This document shows positions 59,274 through 64,000 of a stretch of 64,000 nucleotides of DNA, one piece after another. This DNA comes from Streptomyces sp. AP-93 (GTDB lineage Bacteria; Actinomycetota; Actinomycetes; Streptomycetales; Streptomycetaceae). A program made the translations under genes and the position numbers. Position 1 is the first letter of the stretch. Each line of letters opens with the position of its first letter. The stretch lies in contig NZ_JALGBX010000017.1 in NCBI RefSeq assembly GCF_022808175.1, positions 124,001-188,000 of the forward strand, read 5' to 3'. The notes beneath the pieces were generated by a model. That model searched no databases. It saw only the letters and a list, made by a program, of their open reading frames with translations, and was not told the DNA's origin.

Positions 59274-60818
59274 TTACTTGACGGCCTTCAGCGCGTCGAC
59301 CACGCCGTAGCCGTAGTAGCCCGTCTGGCCCCAGCCGCTCTCGCAGGTGGTGGCGTCGATCAGCGCGCCCGTCCTGTCGTATATCTGCGACGGGCAGTCC
59401 GTCTTGGTGGCCTGGCCCTTGAGCATCGCCTGGATCATCGCGGGCGAGGCGTACGGGTGGGCGCTCTTGAGGAGCGCCGCGACACCGGCGACGTGCGGGG
59501 CGGCCATCGAGGTGCCCTGCTTGTAGCCGTAGCCGCCGCCCAGGACCGTCGACAGCACGCGGCCGTTGGCGTCCGGGGTGGCCGGGACCTGCCACTTGTC
59601 GCCGCCGGGGGCGGCGACGTCCACGACTCCGAGGCCGTAGCTGGAGTAGTACGAGCGCAGGCCCTTGTCACCGGTCGCCGACACGGTGACCACGCCCGGG
59701 AGCTGGGTGGGCAGGTCGAAGCAGACGCTCGGGTCGATGGTGCGCGGCACCGGGGTGGTGTCGTTCGGGCTGGTGTCGTCGAGGATCGAGTCGCCGGCCA
59801 GGTCGTGGTTCGAGTTGCCGGCCGAGGCCACGTGCAGCGTGCCCTTGCGCTCGGCGTACTTGGTGGCCCGGCCGATGGCCTCCACCAGCGCCTTCTGGTC
59901 GTCGTCCGCCTTGCAGTTGTAGAGCCAGGGGTCGACGTAGTAGCTGTTGTTGGTCACCTCGATCCCCTTCTCGGCGGCGAACATGAAGCCGCAGACGACC
60001 GCCTCGGTGTAGAAGAGGCTGGTGCCGGGCTCGCTCACCTTGATGCCCGCGACCTTGACGCCCGGCGCGACACCGCTGATGCCGAGGCCGTTGCGCGGGG
60101 CCGCGATGGTGCCCGCCACGTGCGTGCCGTGGTCGCTGCCGTCCGCGTACGGACGCCAGGCGCCCTCACTGGTGTCCGCGACGCCGCCGACACAGTTGGC
60201 CGACTGCTCCTTGGAGAAGTTCGGCGCGATGTCGGGGTGAGTGTCGTCGACACCCGTGTCGATGACGCCCACAGTGACGTTCTGGCTGCCATCGTTGATC
60301 TTGTGAGCCTGATCGGCCTTGATCGTCCGCAGGTCCCACTGGTTGGACTCCAGCGGCTCCTGACCCTCCTGGGCCGCCGCTGCGGCCTTGGCGGCGTCCG
60401 CCGCGCTCAGCTGCTGCGTCGCGCCCTCTTCGGTGGTCTGCACCGGCGAGAGGGGGGCGGTACGGGTGGCGCCGACCGAGTCGAACAGGCCGCGGTTGGC
60501 GCGCAGCTGCTTGGCGAAGTCGGGGTTCTGGGAGTGCGCGACGACGACCCCGATCTGCTCATAGGCCGTCACCACCGTTCCGCCGGCCCGCTCGATGGCC
60601 TTCTTCGCCGCCGTCACCGTGGCATAGGTCCTCAGGTTCGCCACGTACGACAGCTTCGGGCCGGTCATCTCGGCCGAAGAGGTCGTAGCCGCGTCCGCCG
60701 TGCCGCTCAGCGGTGCGGCTGAGGCCGCGACCGAGGGCAGGAAGGCGAGCGAGGCGGTGAGCGCCAGGCCGACCGGTATGGCGAGGGCACGCCGGCGGCC
60801 GGATCCCAGATGAGCCAT
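59274..60818 (-). CDS. Secreted S8 (subtilisin-like) serine protease
   Basis: A 514-aa exported protease. Signal peptide: basic start MAHLGSGRRRALAIPVG, hydrophobic core, and an AxA site near ASAAP. An inhibitor-I9-like propeptide spans roughly residues 53-125 (LSYVANLRTYATVTAAKKAI). The S8 catalytic triad: Asp in VGVIDTGVDDTHPD, His in DGSDHGTHVAGTIA, Ser in GYKQGTSMAAPHVAGV, with the oxyanion Asn in ASAGNSNHD. No C-terminal anchor. ATG 60818 follows GGAG by 7-8 nt. Confidence 0.95.
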   Translation of the reverse strand: MAHLGSGRRRALAIPVGLALTASLAFLPSVAASAAPLSGTADAATTSSAEMTGPKLSYVANLRTYATVTAAKKAIERAGGTVVTAYEQIGVVVAHSQNPDFAKQLRANRGLFDSVGATRTAPLSPVQTTEEGATQQLSAADAAKAAAAAQEGQEPLESNQWDLRTIKADQAHKINDGSQNVTVGVIDTGVDDTHPDIAPNFSKEQSANCVGGVADTSEGAWRPYADGSDHGTHVAGTIAAPRNGLGISGVAPGVKVAGIKVSEPGTSLFYTEAVVCGFMFAAEKGIEVTNNSYYVDPWLYNCKADDDQKALVEAIGRATKYAERKGTLHVASAGNSNHDLAGDSILDDTSPNDTTPVPRTIDPSVCFDLPTQLPGVVTVSATGDKGLRSYYSSYGLGVVDVAAPGGDKWQVPATPDANGRVLSTVLGGGYGYKQGTSMAAPHVAGVAALLKSAHPYASPAMIQAMLKGQATKTDCPSQIYDRTGALIDATTCESGWGQTGYYGYGVVDALKAVK

Positions 60819-61073
60819 GGGTTCTCCAGATCATCTTTGAAAAGCCGTCCGGGCGCGGTCGCGACGGACGGGTTCATGACAGGCGAACTTAGCGTTTCCG
60901 TTCCCCTCTGCGCCATTAGTTCGAGGAATCAGTTCCCGAAGAAACAAACAGGTGTTGAACCACCCCGACGCGCCGGACGTGCCGTTGACAGGGGGATCGG
61001 CACCACCGTCCCCCACACGGAGGTTGTTTTGTCCGTCACCCCCACCGCACCCGCGTCACAAGGAGAGTCCCCC

Positions 61074-61445
61074 GTGACCACCGAAGCAGCGCCGCCCCCG
61101 GGCAGTGCGGGAACGCCGCCGGCCCCGGCGACCCCCGGGCCCCAAGAGTTCGTACGCGTCCAGCAGAGCGAGGAGTTCGCCGAACTGCGCCGCGCCCACC
61201 GCTCCTTCGCCTTCCCGCTCACCGTGGCGTTCATCGCCTGGTACCTGCTCTACGTCCTGCTCTCCAACTACGCGGGCGGCTTCATGGGGACGAAGCTCTT
61301 CGGCAACATCAACGTGGCCCTCGTCCTCGGCCTCGGCCAGTTCGCGACGACCTTCCTCATCGCCTGGCTGTACTCGCGCCACGCGGCCGCCCAGCTCGAC
61401 CCCAAGGCCTCGGCCATCAAGGCAAGGATGGAGGCGGGCGAATGA
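61074..61445 (+). CDS. DUF485-domain membrane protein
   Basis: A 123-aa protein with a disordered Pro-rich N-terminus and a DUF485 domain of two helices (FAFPLTVAFIAWYLLYVLLS and NVALVLGLGQFATTFLIAWLY) ending AASIKARMEAGE-like. DUF485 proteins (YjcH type) are encoded next to the acetate permease ActP and are thought to support it. Start GTG 61074 follows AGGAGA by 8 nt; the upstream in-frame ATG 60810 lies in the protease promoter. Its stop overlaps actP (ATGA). Confidence 0.9.
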   Translation: MTTEAAPPPGSAGTPPAPATPGPQEFVRVQQSEEFAELRRAHRSFAFPLTVAFIAWYLLYVLLSNYAGGFMGTKLFGNINVALVLGLGQFATTFLIAWLYSRHAAAQLDPKASAIKARMEAGE

Positions 61446-63097
61446 GCGCCCCGCTGTACGTGGCGGTCGCCGGGGCGGCCACGGCGGGTACGACCACCGC
61501 CGCCGGCGCCTCCGAGCACCGCCCGCTGATCATCACCCTGTTCGGGCTGTTCGTCGTCGCCACCCTGGCCATCACGGTCTGGGCCGGACGCCAGACCAAG
61601 GACGCCGCCGACTTCTATGCGGGCGGCCGCCAGTTCACCGGATTCCAGAACGGCCTGGCCATCTCCGGCGACTACATGTCCGCCGCGTCCTTCCTCGGCA
61701 TCGCCGGAGCCATCGCGCTCTTCGGCTACGACGGCTTCCTCTACTCCATCGGCTTCCTCGTCGCCTGGCTGGTCGCGCTGCTCCTCGTCGCCGAGCCGCT
61801 GCGCAACTCCGGCCGCTACACGATGGGCGACGTGCTCGCGTACCGGATGCGCCAGCGCCCCGTACGGACCGCCGCCGGCACCTCCACCATCGTGGTCTCG
61901 ATCTTCTACCTGCTCGCCCAGATGGCCGGCGCCGGCGTGCTCGTCTCGCTGCTCCTCGGCATCACCAGCGACTTCGGCAAGGTCGTGATCGTCTCGCTGG
62001 TCGGCATCCTGATGATCCTCTACGTCACCATCGGCGGGATGAAGGGCACCACCTGGGTGCAGATGATCAAGGCCGTGCTGCTGATCGCGGGCACGCTGCT
62101 GATCACCTTCCTGGTGCTGTGGAAGTTCAACTTCAACATCTCGGACCTGCTGGGCAAGGCCGCCGACAACAGCGGGCAGGGCGTGAAGTTCCTGGAGCCC
62201 GGCCTGAAGTACGGCAAGGACTCGCTCTCGAAGCTGGACTTCCTCTCGCTGGGCCTCGCCCTGGTCCTGGGCACCGCCGGCCTGCCGCACATCCTGATCC
62301 GCTTCTACACGGTCCCCACGGCCAAGGCCGCCCGTAAGTCCGTCAACTGGGCCATCGGCATCATCGGCGCCTTCTACCTGATGACGATCGTCCTCGGCTT
62401 CGGCGCCGCGGCCCTGCTCGAGCGGGCCGACATCATCGCCTCCAACAAGGCCGGCACCACCGCGGCCCCGCTGCTCGCCCAGGAGATCGGCGGCGGTCCG
62501 GGCTCCACCGGCGGCGCCGTCCTGCTCGCCGTGATCTCGGCGGTGGCCTTCGCCACGATCCTCGCGGTCGTCGCGGGCCTGACCCTGGCCTCCTCCTCGT
62601 CCTTCGCCCACGACATCTACGTGAACGTGATCCGCAAGGGCAAGGCCACCGAGAAGGAAGAGGTACGGGCGGCCCGCTGGTCCACCGTGGTCATCGGAGC
62701 CGTGGCCATCGGTCTCGGCGCCCTGGCCCGCGACCTCAACGTGGCCGGTCTCGTCGCCCTCGCCTTCGCGGTCGCCGCCTCCGCCAACCTGCCGACGATC
62801 CTCTACAGCCTCTTCTGGAAGCGCTTCACCACCCAGGGCGCCCTGTGGTCCATCTACGGCGGCCTGGTCTCCTCGGTCGTCCTGGTGCTCTTCTCCCCGG
62901 TCGTCTCGGGCAAGCCCACCTCGATGTTCAAGGGCGCCGACTTCTACTGGTTCCCCCTGGAGAACCCCGGCATCATCTCCATCCCGCTCGGCTTCCTGCT
63001 CGGGTGGCTGGGAACCGTCCTCTCCAAGGAGAAGGCCGACCCGCAGAAGTTCGCCGAGCTCGAAGTCCGGTCGCTCACCGGCACCGGCGCGCACTGA
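61442..63097 (+). CDS. actP: Cation/acetate symporter ActP (SSS family)
   Basis: A 551-aa sodium:solute symporter with about 13 helices. Features: ADFYAGGRQFTGFQNGLAISGDYMSAAS-type family motif split as AGGRQFTGFQNG and LAISGDYMSAASFL, GFLVAWLVALLLVAEPLRNSG, TAGLPHILIRFYTVPTAKAA and VAFATILAVVAGLTLASSSS. ActP imports acetate, pyruvate-like and other short monocarboxylates driven by Na+. Coupled to DUF485 by ATGA overlap. Followed by a terminator. Confidence 0.94.
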   Translation: MSAPLYVAVAGAATAGTTTAAGASEHRPLIITLFGLFVVATLAITVWAGRQTKDAADFYAGGRQFTGFQNGLAISGDYMSAASFLGIAGAIALFGYDGFLYSIGFLVAWLVALLLVAEPLRNSGRYTMGDVLAYRMRQRPVRTAAGTSTIVVSIFYLLAQMAGAGVLVSLLLGITSDFGKVVIVSLVGILMILYVTIGGMKGTTWVQMIKAVLLIAGTLLITFLVLWKFNFNISDLLGKAADNSGQGVKFLEPGLKYGKDSLSKLDFLSLGLALVLGTAGLPHILIRFYTVPTAKAARKSVNWAIGIIGAFYLMTIVLGFGAAALLERADIIASNKAGTTAAPLLAQEIGGGPGSTGGAVLLAVISAVAFATILAVVAGLTLASSSSFAHDIYVNVIRKGKATEKEEVRAARWSTVVIGAVAIGLGALARDLNVAGLVALAFAVAASANLPTILYSLFWKRFTTQGALWSIYGGLVSSVVLVLFSPVVSGKPTSMFKGADFYWFPLENPGIISIPLGFLLGWLGTVLSKEKADPQKFAELEVRSLTGTGAH

Positions 63098-63132
63098 CGG
63101 CCTGCGCCTCACCGGATTGCTCCGAACACCCA

Positions 63133-63170
63133 GCGTGGCCGTGTCGTATTTCCCTACGACACGGCCACGC
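63133..63170 (+). terminator. Hairpin terminator after actP
   Basis: GCGTGGCCGTGTCGTA (63133-63148) pairs perfectly with TACGACACGGCCACGC (63155-63170), a 16-bp stem with a 6-nt loop TTTCCC, starting 35 bp after the actP stop codon. Confidence 0.92.
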
Positions 63171-63293
63171 CCCGTCTCGTTCATTCGGGCACCCCTACAT
63201 GTCACGGGGTTCGCGTAGGCTCATCGGTAGCGCTCGTACTCTCATCCGCTACGGCGCAAACCTCTACAAACCGGACAGGGGAGGGGGCTCACA

Positions 63294-64000
63294 GTGCTTC
63301 TCGACACTTACGGCCGCGTGGCCACTGACCTGCGTGTCTCGCTCACCGACCGGTGCAATCTGCGCTGTACGTACTGCATGCCCGAGGAGGGTCTGCAGTG
63401 GCTCGGCAAATCGGATCTGCTCAGTGACGACGAGATCGTCCGGCTGATCCGCATCGCGGTCACCCAGCTCGGCATCAAGGAAGTCCGCTTCACGGGCGGC
63501 GAGCCGCTGCTGCGCCCCGGCCTCGTCGGGATCGTCGAGCAGTGCGCGGCCCTGGAGCCCCGCCCCAAGATGTCGCTGACCACCAACGGCATCGGCCTCA
63601 AGCGCACCGCGCAGGCCCTCAAGGCCGCCGGCCTGAACCGGGTGAACGTTTCCCTGGACACGCTGCGCCCCGAGGTCTTCAAGACCCTGACCCGGCGCGA
63701 CCGCCACAAGGACGTCATCGAGGGCATGGCCGCCGCCCGCGACGCCGGCCTCACCCCCGTCAAGGTCAACGCGGTCCTGATGCCCGGACTCAACGACGAC
63801 GAGGCCCCCGACCTGCTGGCCTGGGCCGTGGAGAACGAGTACGAGCTCCGCTTCATCGAGCAGATGCCGCTCGACGCCCAGCACGGCTGGAAGCGCGACG
63901 GCATGATCACCGCCGGTGACATCCTGGAATCCCTGCGCACCCGCTTCACGCTCACCGAGGAAGGCTCCGAGGAGCGCGGCTCCGCCCCGGCCGAGCGCTG
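63294..64000 (+). CDS. moaA: GTP 3',8-cyclase MoaA, 3' end outside window
   Basis: The first 235 codons of a radical-SAM enzyme that starts molybdopterin synthesis by converting GTP to 3',8-cH2GTP. The N-terminal cluster motif is LTDRCNLRCTYCMPEEGL (CxxxCxxC), then VRFTGGEPLLRPGL, SLTTNGIGLK, NVSLDTLRPE and RFIEQMPLDAQHGW, all hallmarks of MoaA. The GTG 63294 follows a GGAGGGGG ribosome-binding site by 6-7 nt. No stop codon occurs before base 64000, so the gene is cut by the window edge. Confidence 0.95.
   Translation, partial: MLLDTYGRVATDLRVSLTDRCNLRCTYCMPEEGLQWLGKSDLLSDDEIVRLIRIAVTQLGIKEVRFTGGEPLLRPGLVGIVEQCAALEPRPKMSLTTNGIGLKRTAQALKAAGLNRVNVSLDTLRPEVFKTLTRRDRHKDVIEGMAAARDAGLTPVKVNAVLMPGLNDDEAPDLLAWAVENEYELRFIEQMPLDAQHGWKRDGMITAGDILESLRTRFTLTEEGSEERGSAPAER

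Noticed and set aside
61000-61073. Upstream starts for the DUF485 protein
   Set aside because: The frame is open back to 60810 but only GTG 61074 has an AGGAGA ribosome-binding site and gives a typical length.

Overview
The window looks like a piece of a Streptomyces (or close relative) chromosome. Evidence seen directly: very high G+C, strong third-position GC, GTG/TTG starts, 4-nt ATGA/GTGA overlaps, leaderless-type promoters, an LAETG sortase-anchored protein, TerD proteins, PHO boxes of 11-nt direct repeats and a cobalamin operon next to a Pit phosphate transporter. From memory, the order LAETG protein - cob genes - pit resembles the S. coelicolor SCO1845-SCO1860 neighbourhood. About 60 protein genes are supported; I saw no rRNA, tRNA, CRISPR array, insertion sequence or prophage.

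Layout. 1-5.7 kb: 3' part of a gene of unknown function, a PHO-box-controlled Tat-exported PhoX-type phosphatase, a double TerD protein, and small DUF6325/SHOCT genes. 5.7-13 kb: an aldehyde dehydrogenase divergent from an IclR regulator, a membrane protein coupled to a NarL-type two-component system, and a penicillin-binding protein. 13-19 kb: acetyltransferase, FrnE/DsbA-like oxidoreductase, two convergent PLP enzymes, an amidohydrolase, the LAETG surface protein. 19-30 kb: CapA-like protein and the cobalamin block (CbiG-CobC fusion, ZIP transporter, then cbiB-cobQ-chelatase-cobO-cobB on the minus strand behind a cobalamin riboswitch). 30-32 kb: small membrane gene and pit behind a PHO box. 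32-36.5 kb: hydrolase, a paralogue of the first gene, VOC protein, zinc peptidase. 36.5-42 kb: ABC-F protein behind a leaderless 7-residue leader ORF, a small HTH protein, enoyl-CoA hydratase, and a five-gene Asp23/AmaP envelope-stress operon. 42-48.7 kb, minus strand: SDR, SURF1, zinc-ribbon protein, DEDDh exonuclease-BRCT, a RING/TerD-like protein and a TetR regulator. 48.8-53 kb: a TetR-controlled decarboxylase-SDR-amidohydrolase-amidohydrolase operon. 53-59 kb: a NACHT-LRR NTPase divergent from a fatty-acid-hydroxylase, lysoplasmalogenase and alcohol dehydrogenase operon. 59-64 kb: subtilisin-like protease, DUF485-ActP acetate transporter, and the 5' part of moaA.

Points that stand out. 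(1) Three copies of one dispersed palindromic repeat are present; one lies in frame inside cobB and encodes its interdomain linker, and another lies between cobQ and the chelatase subunit, with no cobN in this operon. (2) The fatty-acid-hydroxylase/lysoplasmalogenase/alcohol-dehydrogenase operon can be read as an ether-lipid-cleaving pathway, and it shares a short divergent control region with a NACHT-LRR protein of the kind known as bacterial NLR-like defence proteins. (3) A RING-finger protein with a C-terminal TerD-like domain appears to start at an ATA codon. (4) The ABC-F gene has a putative leaderless leader peptide. (5) The histidine kinase carries seven tandem hexapeptide repeats inside its ATPase domain. 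These are readings of sequence by eye; no database search was run.
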